Under the pieces are notes generated by a model, which was given only the letters and a program-made list of their open reading frames with translations, was not told the DNA's origin and did not search any database. From contig CAZSNT010000057.1 of NCBI GenBank assembly GCA_964607765.1, forward strand, positions 1-52,362: 52,362 nucleotides of DNA. Direction: 5' to 3'. The number at the start of each line of letters is the position of its first letter. Positions within the stretch are counted from its first letter, which is position 1. Of this stretch, positions 5,425-14,540 are shown one piece after another. The stretch comes from CAZSNT01 sp964607765 (GTDB taxonomy: Bacteria > Verrucomicrobiota > Lentisphaeria > Oligosphaerales > JABHEG01). Made by a program: the position numbers and the translations under genes.

Positions 5425-7470
5425 ATGCTCTTTGTCGACGGCGAGAATTGCGCGCGGCTGCGCGGGTCCATCGTGACGGCAGCCGCCTGGTCGCTGTTAC
5501 TGGCAACGGCGGCGCTTCGGGCACAGACGACGAGTGCTCCCGTGCCTATCCGGCAGATGAAGGCTGAAGCAATCGAACGCCTGGAAGCTCGCATCACGCC
5601 GGAGAAGGTTGCGGCGAAACTGAATCTAAGGTGGCCCCCAACCCCCGTCACCAAGAGCAAGGAAGAGATCGAGGAGGAGATCAACGCCCGCCTCAAGAAA
5701 GAAGCAGGGACGTTGTCCGAAGAGGAAATCCGCAAACGAATCGAGGCGGAGTACGAGCTGTGGAAGCCTGGCGACCGCGTGTCGTTCACGCCGCCGCGCG
5801 ACCCGGCCCGTTCCTTCAAGGGCATCCTGGAACGCGTTCTGCCGGACCGCGTCAAGGTGGACGGGCGCTGGATGCGCTTCCACGACATGCACGAGGACGC
5901 TCTGCCGCACTTCAACGAGGACCTGCGGACGAGGGCGATCGAGAAACGTGTGCAGCGCGATCTGCGCGTCCAGAGGATAAGAGCCACGGCCAACCAGGAG
6001 GAAGCCACCGAGGAACTGCTGCCCCGGGCCTACACGGAAGCGGGCTTCGTCAAGATCAAGGGGCGCTGGTACTCCGACAGCGACATCCGCCGCATCGTCA
6101 CCAAGTACGTGGAGGGCCAGCGCGCAAAACGCCTGCCGACCGAGATGATGACTGTCATGGCGGAGAATGGGTACGTGCGCTACGGCGGCAAATGGCGCAC
6201 CAGAGACGATGCGACAGCGCTCACGACGGAATGGCGCAAGACGCTGATGAGAGAGCGAAAGAAGGCCGACACGGGCGACGATGCCGGCGCCGACGGCACA
6301 ACTCAAACACGTACGAGCCCGCCCGTCAAGCTGCTCGCCGACTCGATCGTGCTGATTGAGACGAAGAACGCGACCGGGGGCAGCGGCCAGGGAACGGGCT
6401 TCGTCGTGCAGATGGACGGCAGCGAAGCGCTGGTCACGAACCAGCACGTGCTGATGGGCGCCACCAACGCCGCATTCAAGACGGTAGGCGGCACGCTGCT
6501 GCGCCCGGCGGTGTTCGCGTTCCACCCGTCGCTGGACTTGGTGTGCGCTGCCTTTGACGTCAGCAGCGGCGGCACGGTACGGCCTCTCGAGGCGGCGACT
6601 GAGACACCTGAAGTGGATGACACGGTGTACGTCTGCGGTAACAGCGCCGGGGCGAGCGTGGCCACTGCGTTGTCCGGTAAAGTCCAGGGCCTGGGCAGCG
6701 ACCGGCTGGAAGTCAGCGCGGAGTTCGTGGAAGGCAACAGCGGCAGCCCGATCCTGGACGACAAACTCCGCGTGGTCGGTGTAGCCACGTACGCACTCGT
6801 TGTCAACCAGTCCACGAAGCTGGCGGAGAACACGCGCTTTGCGCAGCCACGCCGATTCGGACTTCGCCTGCCTGCCCGCGGCGACTTCCGCGAGATGAGT
6901 TTCTCAACATTCCGCCGGCAAGGTCACCTGCTCAATGATCTGGGCGTGTATTTCGGCGATGTTATGAGCCTGCTTGCCAAAGACAGCGCCTACATGAAGA
7001 ACTACAGCCTCGAAGCCGCCGGCCCGCGCTATTTCGACCAGAATTGGCCGCGTCGCGTGATGTTCCTCATTCACGAAAGGGGGTTTCTGCAGGCCGCGGC
7101 CTACCAGAGCCTGGACCGCGAACAGGGCAAAGCTCTGGTCACCAACGTCACTGATGCCATCACGAGCGAGGTCAACGTTATCCAACGCACGCTGAGCGGC
7201 ACACAGTGGAGCACGGGATTCCTCTCTCAGAGCGCGCACCAGGGCGAACAGGTCTGCGCCGTGATTGGCCGCATGATCGGCGTGTGGCGGGATCGGGAAA
7301 TGGAAGCGGTCAGCAAACTGCCCGAACCCAAACGCCAGACCTTTGCCAAGAGCAAATCCTCGGGGGGCAGCAAGAAGAGCTCGGGCAAGAAGAAGAGCTC
7401 GGGCAAGAACAAGTCCTCTTTCTCGCTTGGCTCCTCCAAAGGCGGCAACAAGCGCCGCCGCAAACGCTGA
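5425..7470 (+). CDS. Secreted trypsin-like serine protease with N-terminal GKW-type repeats
   Basis: A 681-aa protein. A signal-like hydrophobic stretch ends near residue 35 (ATAALRAQ). An acidic-basic helical region (45-110) is followed by three short modules, each carrying a Gly-[Arg/Lys]-Trp core: VKVDGRW, VKIKGRW and VRYGGKW. The protease domain (about 305-480) has H341 (TNQHV), D371 (PSLDLV) and S439 (GNSGSP), a complete S1 triad. About 150 residues of helical sequence follow. The tail from about 645 is low-complexity Ser/Gly/Lys and ends NKRRRKR, which could bind nucleic acid or polyanions. ATG 5425 was chosen to begin the signal peptide. Exported role with unknown substrate. Confidence 0.82.
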   Translation: MLFVDGENCARLRGSIVTAAAWSLLLATAALRAQTTSAPVPIRQMKAEAIERLEARITPEKVAAKLNLRWPPTPVTKSKEEIEEEINARLKKEAGTLSEEEIRKRIEAEYELWKPGDRVSFTPPRDPARSFKGILERVLPDRVKVDGRWMRFHDMHEDALPHFNEDLRTRAIEKRVQRDLRVQRIRATANQEEATEELLPRAYTEAGFVKIKGRWYSDSDIRRIVTKYVEGQRAKRLPTEMMTVMAENGYVRYGGKWRTRDDATALTTEWRKTLMRERKKADTGDDAGADGTTQTRTSPPVKLLADSIVLIETKNATGGSGQGTGFVVQMDGSEALVTNQHVLMGATNAAFKTVGGTLLRPAVFAFHPSLDLVCAAFDVSSGGTVRPLEAATETPEVDDTVYVCGNSAGASVATALSGKVQGLGSDRLEVSAEFVEGNSGSPILDDKLRVVGVATYALVVNQSTKLAENTRFAQPRRFGLRLPARGDFREMSFSTFRRQGHLLNDLGVYFGDVMSLLAKDSAYMKNYSLEAAGPRYFDQNWPRRVMFLIHERGFLQAAAYQSLDREQGKALVTNVTDAITSEVNVIQRTLSGTQWSTGFLSQSAHQGEQVCAVIGRMIGVWRDREMEAVSKLPEPKRQTFAKSKSSGGSKKSSGKKKSSGKNKSSFSLGSSKGGNKRRRKR

Positions 7471-7522
7471 AACCGAAGTACCGATTCAGCCTTCGGTTGT
7501 GGCCATCGTCAGAGATCGGGCA

Positions 7523-9391
7523 ATGAACAGACGCGACTTTCTCAACACACTCGGCATGGCGGCCGGAGCAACGGCCGCGAGCCGACCCGCCCTCGGCGCG
7601 CCGCCCGAGCGCCGCCCGAACTTCGTCTGGATCCTCTCGGAGGACAACTCCAAGCACTATCTGCGCCTGTTCGATCCGGCCGGCGCACCCGCCCCAGCCA
7701 TCGAGGGCCTGGCACGACAGGGCGTGGTGTTCCAACGCGCGTTCTCGAACGCGCCCGTCTGTTCCGTGGCGCGCACCACACTCATGACCGGCGTGCTGGC
7801 GCCGCGCATCGGTTCGCAGTACCACCGCAAGATGCAGTTGGCCAATCTCCCCCCCGGTCTTCGGATGTTCCCCGCTTACCTGCGCGACGCCGGCTACTAC
7901 GCCACGAACAACAGCAAGAAGGACTACAATGTGGTCGAGGGCAAGGGCGTGTGGGACGAGTCTTCCCGCAAAGCGACCTGGCGAAAACGCCCGTCAAAAC
8001 AAACGCCGTTCTTCCACATGATGAGCAACGGCGGCTCGCACGAAGGCCGACTGCACTTCAAGCCGCAACAGATGAAGCCGGAGAACATCACGACGCGGCG
8101 GCAAGACATGGTCCTCGCCGACTACCACCCAGACACACCCACATTCCGCCACACGTATGCGCGTTATCACGACTGCATCAAGGCGATCGACCGCGTCGTT
8201 GGATCCGTGGTGCAGCAGTTGGAGGAGGACGGCCTGCTCGAGGACACGTTCGTTTTCTACTTCGGCGACCACGGCGGCGTGTTGCCGCGCAGCAAGGGAT
8301 ACATCTACGAGTCCGGGCTGCACGTCCCGCTCGTGGTGCGGATTCCGCAAAACTGGAAACACCTTGTGACGGTTCGGCCGGGCACCCACACGGACGGATT
8401 CGTCAGCTTCATCGATTTCGGGGCGACCGTCCTGCGTCTGGCCGGAATCGTCGGTCCCGACCAAGTGGACGGTACGCCGTTCCTCGGGCCCGATGTCAGC
8501 CTTGCCGAGCTCGAAGCGCGCGACGAGGCGTTCGGCTACGCGGATCGTTTCGATGAGAAGTACGATCTGTGCCGCTCACTGCGCAAGGGCCGCTTCAAGT
8601 ACATGCGCAACTACCAGGCGTTCTATCCCGACGGACTGCAGAACAACTACCGCTACCGCATGCTCGCCTACCAGGAGTGGCGGACGCTTTTCAAACAGGG
8701 CAAGCTCAACGCTGCGCAGCGCCAATTCTTCGAACCCAAGCCGGCGGAAGCACTGTACGATGTGGACGCCGACCCGCACGAGGTACGGGACCTCGCCAGT
8801 GACCCCGCCCACGCGGAAACGCTGCGTGAGCTGCGCAAGCGGCTGCAGACGCGTGTGAAGAGTCTCCCAGACCTGAGTTTCTACCCGGAAAGCCACCTGA
8901 TCGAGCATGCCCTGAATGACGGCGCGGCGTTCGGCCAAGCGCACAGAGCAGAGATCGGGCGGCTGATCGATGTCGCCGATCTGAGCCTGCTGCCGTTCGC
9001 CGAAGCCGAGCCGGAACTGCGCAAAGCGCTCACGGCCGAGAATTGCTGGGAGCGTTACTGGGCGCTCATCGCTTGCAGTTGCTTCGCCGACAGCGCCAAG
9101 CCCCTGACATCGCTGGCCGCACAGCGACTGACCGATCCCGTGCTTCTGGTGCGTGTCCGGGCCGCCGAGTTTCTCGCGATCACCGGCGCACGGGACCCGA
9201 ATCCGACCTTCCGCGACGTACTCAGCACGACCCAATCCGCGACCGAAGCTCTGATCACACTCAATTCTGTCGTGTTCGTGAACGATCACCTTGACTGCGC
9301 TCCGTTCGAGCTCGAGAAGCTCCAGATGACCGTGCCTGTCCGAGGGGAAGTCAAGCGCCGCATCGATTACCTGAAGACGACGCGCACGTAG
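7523..9391 (+). CDS. Sulfatase with Tat signal and C-terminal HEAT-like extension
   Basis: A 622-aa exported sulfatase. The N-terminus MNRRDFLNTLG is a twin-arginine signal. The alkaline-phosphatase-fold core starts at PNFVWILSEDNS, with metal ligands in SEDN and later in FYFGDHG. The formylglycine site is C80-S-V-A-R, so the usual proline at +2 is replaced by valine. Residues about 490-610 (WERYWALIACSCF..., VRVRAAEFLAI) look like HEAT-type helical repeats, an extension found on some PVC sulfatases. It removes sulfate esters from an unknown glycan in the periplasm if the cysteine is matured. It starts 52 bp after the protease gene and is followed by the oxidoreductase at 9426. Confidence 0.88.
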   Translation: MNRRDFLNTLGMAAGATAASRPALGAPPERRPNFVWILSEDNSKHYLRLFDPAGAPAPAIEGLARQGVVFQRAFSNAPVCSVARTTLMTGVLAPRIGSQYHRKMQLANLPPGLRMFPAYLRDAGYYATNNSKKDYNVVEGKGVWDESSRKATWRKRPSKQTPFFHMMSNGGSHEGRLHFKPQQMKPENITTRRQDMVLADYHPDTPTFRHTYARYHDCIKAIDRVVGSVVQQLEEDGLLEDTFVFYFGDHGGVLPRSKGYIYESGLHVPLVVRIPQNWKHLVTVRPGTHTDGFVSFIDFGATVLRLAGIVGPDQVDGTPFLGPDVSLAELEARDEAFGYADRFDEKYDLCRSLRKGRFKYMRNYQAFYPDGLQNNYRYRMLAYQEWRTLFKQGKLNAAQRQFFEPKPAEALYDVDADPHEVRDLASDPAHAETLRELRKRLQTRVKSLPDLSFYPESHLIEHALNDGAAFGQAHRAEIGRLIDVADLSLLPFAEAEPELRKALTAENCWERYWALIACSCFADSAKPLTSLAAQRLTDPVLLVRVRAAEFLAITGARDPNPTFRDVLSTTQSATEALITLNSVVFVNDHLDCAPFELEKLQMTVPVRGEVKRRIDYLKTTRT

Positions 9392-9425
9392 ACAGCGCAA
9401 CAGCAGTAACCGAGGGGGCAGCCCG

Positions 9426-10613
9426 ATGCAGGACAAACTCAGGGTCGGCGTGGTCGGCGTTGGATCGGTCGTGCGCGAAATCTACCAGCACCTCTACTTC
9501 CACAGCGAGTACTCCGACATCCTCGACATCGTGGCCGTGGCGGACCCGAACGACGAGTACCGCACGTGGTTCTGCGACCAGTTCGGCATCCCGGAGGATC
9601 GCCGATTCACCGACTACACCGATATGCTGCAGACGGTGGACCTGGACGTTGCCCACATCAACACGCCCGACCACTTGCACGCTGCCCCAGCCATCGCCGC
9701 CCTCGAACACGGACTCGACGTGCAGGTACCCAAGCCCACGGCGGCCACGGTCCGGGACGTCCACGCCATGGCAGAGGCGGCGAAGAAGTCCGGGCGCTTG
9801 CTCGGCGTCGATTTCCACAAACGCGACGACCCGCGTATGAAGGAGCTGGCCGCCCGATACCAAAGCGGACGCTACGGCACGCTGCAGGTGGCCGTGTGGT
9901 GGATGGTGGACGCCCTGCAGGTCGCCAACCCCAACCACACGCCCCGTTTTTTCGCCACCCCCGACTACGCGGAGAAGAACACGCCGGCCTCATTCCTGAC
10001 GGTGCATATGGCCGACACGCTGATGATGGTTGTTGATCTGATCCCAGTCGAGGCGCGCGCAACCGGTTACTCGCAGAAACTCCCGTCCCTTACTCCCATC
10101 CCCGTCAAAGGCTATGACCTGGTCGATACCGAGGTGCGCTTCAACAACGGCGCCACCGCACACATCGTCACCGGCTGGCACCTGCCCGACACTGCGCCCG
10201 CACTCACCGTGCAGTCCAGCCGCATGGTCTGCACGGACGGCTGGATTGAAATCCCGCCGGTCGGCGCGGGTTTCGTCGAGATCCATCCCGACGGGATCTT
10301 CTGGCCGAATGCCCTGTTCAGGACATTCGAGAAAAGCGGCCTGGTGACCGGTTTCGGCATGTCGAATCCGGGACGGCTGTTCCGCAGCTTCCTCGCCGAC
10401 CGCAACGGCACGCTGCCCGCCGATCAACGGCAAGAGCTGTTCAAGCCGTTCCAGCTCGGGCTCTACACCACGCTCGTGCTCGAGGGCGCCGAGAAGAGCC
10501 TGCAGCTTGGCGCAGAAGTCGCCCCCGGCGTCACTGTCGGACCGTCCGTCGACCTGCGCCGCCTGGCCGCCGAAGAGCTTGGCACCGAGGCCGCTGCCGG
10601 GTACGGCCTGTGA
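9426..10613 (+). CDS. Gfo/Idh/MocA-family oxidoreductase
   Basis: A 395-aa cytoplasmic NAD(P)-dependent sugar oxidoreductase. The Rossmann motif is VGVVGVGSVVREIY (residues 6-19). The conserved lysine lies in VPKPTA, equivalent to the family's EKPxA. The alpha/beta C-terminal domain covers about 130-360. The family oxidises or epimerises sugars, inositols and glycosides; the substrate cannot be told. A strong ribosome site (GAGGGGG) precedes ATG 9426, 34 bp after the sulfatase stop, so the two are probably cotranscribed and the enzyme may process a desulfated sugar. Confidence 0.88.
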   Translation: MQDKLRVGVVGVGSVVREIYQHLYFHSEYSDILDIVAVADPNDEYRTWFCDQFGIPEDRRFTDYTDMLQTVDLDVAHINTPDHLHAAPAIAALEHGLDVQVPKPTAATVRDVHAMAEAAKKSGRLLGVDFHKRDDPRMKELAARYQSGRYGTLQVAVWWMVDALQVANPNHTPRFFATPDYAEKNTPASFLTVHMADTLMMVVDLIPVEARATGYSQKLPSLTPIPVKGYDLVDTEVRFNNGATAHIVTGWHLPDTAPALTVQSSRMVCTDGWIEIPPVGAGFVEIHPDGIFWPNALFRTFEKSGLVTGFGMSNPGRLFRSFLADRNGTLPADQRQELFKPFQLGLYTTLVLEGAEKSLQLGAEVAPGVTVGPSVDLRRLAAEELGTEAAAGYGL

Positions 10614-10681
10614 CGTGGTCTCGTCAGGGCGAATATCCCCCCTGCTTTGGGCGTATACGTGGCAAAGTGAGGCCCCGGACA

Positions 10682-11038
10682 ATGCAGGACCGTAACACCC
10701 CCCTCTACGTATCCCGCCGCACATGGCGCAGCTTCTGGTTGCAGTACCGCGTCTACCCGGACCGCATCGAGATCCCGTCCATCCTCGGCCGCAAGGTGAT
10801 CGCTGCGGAGGATCTGCTGGAATGCGAGGTACGCCCTCCCCTCGTCGCCTGGGACCTCGCGCGCGGCCGGGGCCTGGGCTACTGCTGGGCGCTGAAACTC
10901 GATCTGGCGGACTTCGCCACCCACGTGGCCATTCGCAGGCGCCACGGCTGGTTCAAACGGCTCCGATTCACGCCTGACGATCCTGAGCGTTTCACCGAGG
11001 CGTGCCGGCAGATCATGGACAATCCCGACGGGGAATGA
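10682..11038 (+). CDS. Conserved hypothetical protein, PH-like
   Basis: A 118-aa soluble protein. RRTWRSFWLQYRVYPDRIEIPSILGRKVIAAEDLLECEV has the alternating hydrophobic pattern of a small beta-rich domain, and FTPDDPERFTEACRQIM near the end looks like the closing helix of bacterial PH-like domains. No catalytic motif is visible. ATG 10682 with an AAAGTGAGG ribosome site is chosen. A GTG at 10610 overlapping the previous stop would extend it by 24 residues of no character. It is likely the last gene of the sulfatase/oxidoreductase unit. Confidence 0.6.
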   Translation: MQDRNTPLYVSRRTWRSFWLQYRVYPDRIEIPSILGRKVIAAEDLLECEVRPPLVAWDLARGRGLGYCWALKLDLADFATHVAIRRRHGWFKRLRFTPDDPERFTEACRQIMDNPDGE

Positions 11039-11075
11039 GACACAGCCTGGCGTGCACACGCGGCAAACGAACGGC

Positions 11076-11104
11076 TTGCTTTGCCCTCCTCATTCTGCTA
11101 GAAT
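11076..11104 (+). promoter_or_regulatory. Putative sigma-70-type promoter of the prepilin-like gene
   Basis: TTGCTT (11076-11081) and TAGAAT (11099-11104) are spaced by 17 bp. The -10 matches the consensus at five of six positions. The start of transcription would be near 11111, leaving a leader of about 80 bases with a GGGAGG ribosome site before ATG 11192. Confidence 0.55.
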
Positions 11105-11191
11105 ACTGCCCAACACCAGTCTCGCGCAGAAACAGCATCCTCGCCGCACGCCTTGATGGTGGAAGACGCGCACAATCAGGGAGGAAACGCC

Positions 11192-11863
11192 ATGCCTGTC
11201 CAGAAGAAACGCCCGTTTACCCTCATTGAGCTTCTCGTAGTCATTGCCATCATCGCGATTTTGGCATCGATGCTCCTGCCCGCGTTGCGTCAGGCCAAGG
11301 AAAAAGCCAACCAGATCAGCTGCGCCGGCAACGTCAAGCAGATTGCGTTGGCGTCCATCATGTACGCCAACCACAACGACGAGTACCTGCTCGCCTACCA
11401 GATGACGTCCAGTTGGCAGTCACGTTGGGACCACATGCTCCAGAAATACCTCGGCAACCCGTCGATGACCCAGGGGGTCTGGAACTGCAACACGGCACCC
11501 CAGCCACAGACCTATGTCGACTACGGCTGGAACTACTCCGGTTGGAGGAACACAGCCAATAAGAACGACTGGGGGCTCGGCTTCAAGGCCTGGGACACAC
11601 GCCCTGCGCATGGCCGCGGCGGCTCCTGCAAGCTCAGCATCCTCAAGGATCCGTCGCACATGTACAAACTGGGCGACCGCCGCACTGACAGCCCCCACCC
11701 CGGTCGCTACCTCGGGCCGCCGGCCTGGAACACGGCTTCTGTCGCTCGGCTGCATCAAGACGGCAACAACATTGGGTTCGTGGACGGGCATGTCAAGCGC
11801 CTCAGGTGGGCCGACCTGGTCTCCGCCACAGGCAAGTCGGCCTGGACCAGAGTGCTGGAATGA
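11192..11863 (+). CDS. Prepilin-type N-terminal and H-x9-DG domain protein
   Basis: A 223-aa protein with a type IV pilin-like leader (KKRPFTLIELLVVIAIIAIL), cut by a prepilin peptidase and then held by its hydrophobic helix. The residue before the cleaved Phe is Pro instead of the usual Gly. ALRQAKEKANQISC and NVKQIALASIMYANHNDEYL follow, typical of the large PVC family of pseudopilin-like proteins. The C-terminus has the H-x9-DG motif, H at the start of HQDGNNIGFVDGH. Such proteins occur in many copies per PVC genome and their function is not established. It stands alone behind its own promoter. Confidence 0.87.
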   Translation: MPVQKKRPFTLIELLVVIAIIAILASMLLPALRQAKEKANQISCAGNVKQIALASIMYANHNDEYLLAYQMTSSWQSRWDHMLQKYLGNPSMTQGVWNCNTAPQPQTYVDYGWNYSGWRNTANKNDWGLGFKAWDTRPAHGRGGSCKLSILKDPSHMYKLGDRRTDSPHPGRYLGPPAWNTASVARLHQDGNNIGFVDGHVKRLRWADLVSATGKSAWTRVLE

Positions 11864-11871
11864 GCTTTCGT

Positions 11872-11907
11872 TTCCCTCGACTTGTCCGACCTGCCCGACC
11901 TGTCCGA
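11872..11907 (+). repeat. Tandem 9-bp array (CYTGTCCGA type)
   Basis: Four consecutive 9-bp units, TTCCCTCGA, CTTGTCCGA, CCTGCCCGA and CCTGTCCGA, start 8 bp after the prepilin-like gene's stop codon. The unit is close to that of the array at 16902-16937. It lies in a 149-bp gap before the GntR gene. No coding or terminator function is visible. Confidence 0.6.
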
Positions 11908-11939
11908 TCACGCAGCTCTGCCCCTGTTTCCCTTCGCCG

Positions 11940-11971
11940 ATTGTTGACAATCTACAATGAGCCCGTAAGGT
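11940..11971 (+). promoter_or_regulatory. Candidate GntR operator overlapping a promoter
   Basis: ATTGTTGACAAT (11940-11951) is a palindrome with 5-bp arms, 62 bp before the GntR-family gene. It contains TTGACA (11944-11949), a perfect -35 hexamer. A weak -10 (TAAGGT, 11966-11971) lies 16 bp downstream. FadR-type regulators usually bind short GT...AC palindromes, so autoregulation is plausible. The weak -10 keeps this tentative. Confidence 0.35.
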
Positions 11972-12012
11972 AAGCGTGGTGAGGGGCGTAGTGGTCGCCC
12001 AGGAGCTGCCCC

Positions 12013-12624
12013 ATGGCAACAACCAATCTCGTCTACAAGACAATCCGCGAACAGATCGCCGAGCACATCCGAACCGATGTGCTGTCCGGTGAATTCCAGG
12101 CGGGGGAACGACTGCGCGAACAGCCGCTTGCCGCCAAGTACGGCGTGAGCCGCGGACCGGTACGCGACGCGCTGCTGCAGCTCACGCAGGAAGGAGTTCT
12201 CGAGGCGAGACCCAACTGCGGCGTGGTGGTCAGCCAGCCGCTCACCGAGGCCGTCCAGCCGCTCGTGGTCGACCTGCGGCGCCACATCGAGACGTTCGCA
12301 CTCGGGCTGTTGCTGGCGGCGCTCCCGGATGATCTTCTCCCGCGCCTGGAGTCCTGCGTCGAGACACTCAAGGCTGCTTGTGAAGCAGGCGACATCCCCA
12401 GTGTTGTGGCCAGCGACATGGCCTTCCACCGTACGCTTGTCGAGGCAACGGCTGAGCCGGAACTGCTCGCTATCTGGCTCCCGATCGTGGCTCGCATGAT
12501 GCTGCATTACACGCGCCACAGAAACCTGATGGACAGCTACCACGAGCATGTTGCCATCATCGAGGCAATCCGGACAGGCGACGCCGACTCGGCGATCGCG
12601 GCGTTGGCCCGGAACATCACATAA
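12013..12624 (+). CDS. GntR-family transcriptional regulator (FCD/FadR subfamily)
   Basis: A 203-aa regulator. The winged helix-turn-helix spans about 8-75 (LREQPLAAKYGVSRGPVRDALLQL, then the wing GVLEARPNCGVVV). The FCD effector domain (about 80-200) keeps metal-ligand-like residues, D and H in DMAFHRTLV and H in HEHVAII. FCD regulators commonly sense sugar acids or other carboxylates. It precedes the aldehyde oxidoreductase gene by 50 bp in the same direction and probably controls that operon and itself. The C-terminus is slightly shorter than usual for the family. Confidence 0.9.
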   Translation: MATTNLVYKTIREQIAEHIRTDVLSGEFQAGERLREQPLAAKYGVSRGPVRDALLQLTQEGVLEARPNCGVVVSQPLTEAVQPLVVDLRRHIETFALGLLLAALPDDLLPRLESCVETLKAACEAGDIPSVVASDMAFHRTLVEATAEPELLAIWLPIVARMMLHYTRHRNLMDSYHEHVAIIEAIRTGDADSAIAALARNIT

Positions 12625-12674
12625 TCGCCGACTCCACATGCGATTGGAAGCAGGCCTGCGAACGGAGAAGGATC

Positions 12675-14540
12675 ATGAACGGCTACATGGGACGAATTCT
12701 GCGGGTGAACCTGGCGTCCGGTGCAATCGCCACCGAGGCGCTCGACGCGCAGATGGCACGGGACTACATCGGCGGCACGGGCCTGGGCGTCCGCCTGGCC
12801 TACGACGAGATCCCGCCCGAGTGCGATCCGTTCGGGCCGGCGAACAAAGTCATCATCGCGACCGGTCCCATGACAGCCACGCCTTTGGCGACGGCCTCGC
12901 GATTCCAGGTTGTCTTCAAGTCGCCCCTCACCGACATTCTGTGCGATTCCAGTTCCGGCGGCTTCTGGGGTGTGGACTTCAAACGTGCCGGCTTCGACGT
13001 ACTGATCATCGAGGGACAGTCGGAGAGGCCCGTGTATCTGTGGATCAACGACGGCGCCGTTGAGCTGCGGGACGCGTCACAGGTGTGGGGTCGTGACTGT
13101 TTCGAAACGCAGGAACTCCTGACAGCAGACGTCGCCGAGCCAAAGGCTCGCGTGATGTGCATTGGGCGTGGCGGCGAACTGCAGTCCCTCCACGGCTGCC
13201 TGTTGAACGGCGAGGGGCGGACTCCGGGCCGGGGCGGTGGCGGTGCCGTGTTCGGCGCAAAAAAGCTCAAGGCCATCGTGGTCCGCGGCACGCTCCCCTT
13301 CCCTGTTGCCGACACGGACACGCTCAAACTGCAGTGCCGCAAGCTCGCGAAAGGCGAACTCGGCCGCAACCCGGGTATGGAACCGTATGAACAGAACGGG
13401 ACAGCCGCCTGGCTCAAGGCCTCCTGGGCGATCGGGGACGTCCCTGTCCGGAACTGGAAGATCGGCGAGTGGAAGGAAGGCTGCCTGGAGCTGTGCGGCC
13501 ACCACATGACCGAGACGATCCTGACCAAACGCTCCGCCTGCTACCGCTGCCCCATGGCTTGCGGCCGCGTGGTGCGGGTGGCTGACGGCCCGTTCGCATT
13601 CGAGGGCCCCGGACCGGAATACGAGACGCTCGCCGCCCTCGGCACCAACACCATGGTCGGCAATCTGGAAGCCGCGGCGTATGCCGGGCACCTGTGCAAC
13701 ATCTACGGGATTGACACCATCTCCACCGGCGCGGCAATCGCGTGGGCCATGGAGTGCTTTGAGACGGGGTTGCTGTCCACGGATGACACGGACGGCATCG
13801 AACTCACGTTCGGCAGTGCGGAAGCGCTGATCGCTGCTGTTGAGAAGGCCGGCAAGGTCGAAGGCAAGCTGGGCAAACTCCTGGCCATGGGCGTGAAACG
13901 GGCAGCCGAGAGTGTCGGGAGCGGTTCGGCGGACTTCGCCTGCCACTCCAAAGGCATGGAGACGGCCATGCACGATCCGCGGGCTTTCAGCAGCATGTAC
14001 GCCACCTACGCCACCGGCCCGCGCGGCGCATGCCACCTGCACGGGCAGTCGATGAACTACGAGGGCGAAGACGCACTGCCCGAATGGGGTTTGGCCGCGT
14101 TCGATCCCGAGGAGAAGACGAAAGGCAAGGGGCGCATCGCCGACGTGGCCCGGGCTCACTTCGAGATCTTCAACTCCATGGTCATCTGCGCCTTTCTCCC
14201 CGGCGGCTATCCCATGAGCCCTGACGACCTCGCGGATTTCCTGAATCTGGCCACTGGCGCAGGCTACACCGGCGAGGAACTGCATACGATAGGGCGCCGG
14301 ATCAGCACGCTGCACCGGGCCTACAACAACCGCTGCGGCATCACACGCGCGGACGATACACTGTCGAAACGGCAGCTGTCAGCCGTCGATGAGGGCGCAG
14401 TCAAGGGTTACGCGCCGGACTTCGACGGCATCCTTGACGATTACTACGAATCGGCCGGCTGGGACGAGCAAGGCAGGCCGACGCGTGAAACACTCGAAGC
14501 ACTGGGGCTGGGCTTCACGGTGAAGGACATCCACGCATGA
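12675..14540 (+). CDS. Aldehyde:ferredoxin oxidoreductase family (tungsten enzyme)
   Basis: A 621-aa cytoplasmic enzyme, full length for the AOR family. It begins MNGYMGRILRVNLASG, and the N-terminal pterin-binding domain includes TGPMTATPLATASRF and SSSGGFWG. The [4Fe-4S] ligands are C289-x2-C292-x3-C296 and probably C505 (NSMVIC), which match the spacing of the Pyrococcus enzyme (288, 291, 295, 494). The NNRCGITRADDTLSKR segment corresponds to the conserved DD-containing stretch before the C-terminus. The family oxidises aldehydes to acids with ferredoxin as acceptor and needs tungstopterin and anaerobic conditions. Its stop overlaps the next start (ATGA, 4 bp). Confidence 0.92.
   Translation: MNGYMGRILRVNLASGAIATEALDAQMARDYIGGTGLGVRLAYDEIPPECDPFGPANKVIIATGPMTATPLATASRFQVVFKSPLTDILCDSSSGGFWGVDFKRAGFDVLIIEGQSERPVYLWINDGAVELRDASQVWGRDCFETQELLTADVAEPKARVMCIGRGGELQSLHGCLLNGEGRTPGRGGGGAVFGAKKLKAIVVRGTLPFPVADTDTLKLQCRKLAKGELGRNPGMEPYEQNGTAAWLKASWAIGDVPVRNWKIGEWKEGCLELCGHHMTETILTKRSACYRCPMACGRVVRVADGPFAFEGPGPEYETLAALGTNTMVGNLEAAAYAGHLCNIYGIDTISTGAAIAWAMECFETGLLSTDDTDGIELTFGSAEALIAAVEKAGKVEGKLGKLLAMGVKRAAESVGSGSADFACHSKGMETAMHDPRAFSSMYATYATGPRGACHLHGQSMNYEGEDALPEWGLAAFDPEEKTKGKGRIADVARAHFEIFNSMVICAFLPGGYPMSPDDLADFLNLATGAGYTGEELHTIGRRISTLHRAYNNRCGITRADDTLSKRQLSAVDEGAVKGYAPDFDGILDDYYESAGWDEQGRPTRETLEALGLGFTVKDIHA

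Noticed and set aside
13077..14315. 412-codon minus-strand frame opposite the AOR gene
   Set aside because: Antisense shadow of a complete AOR gene; no motifs.
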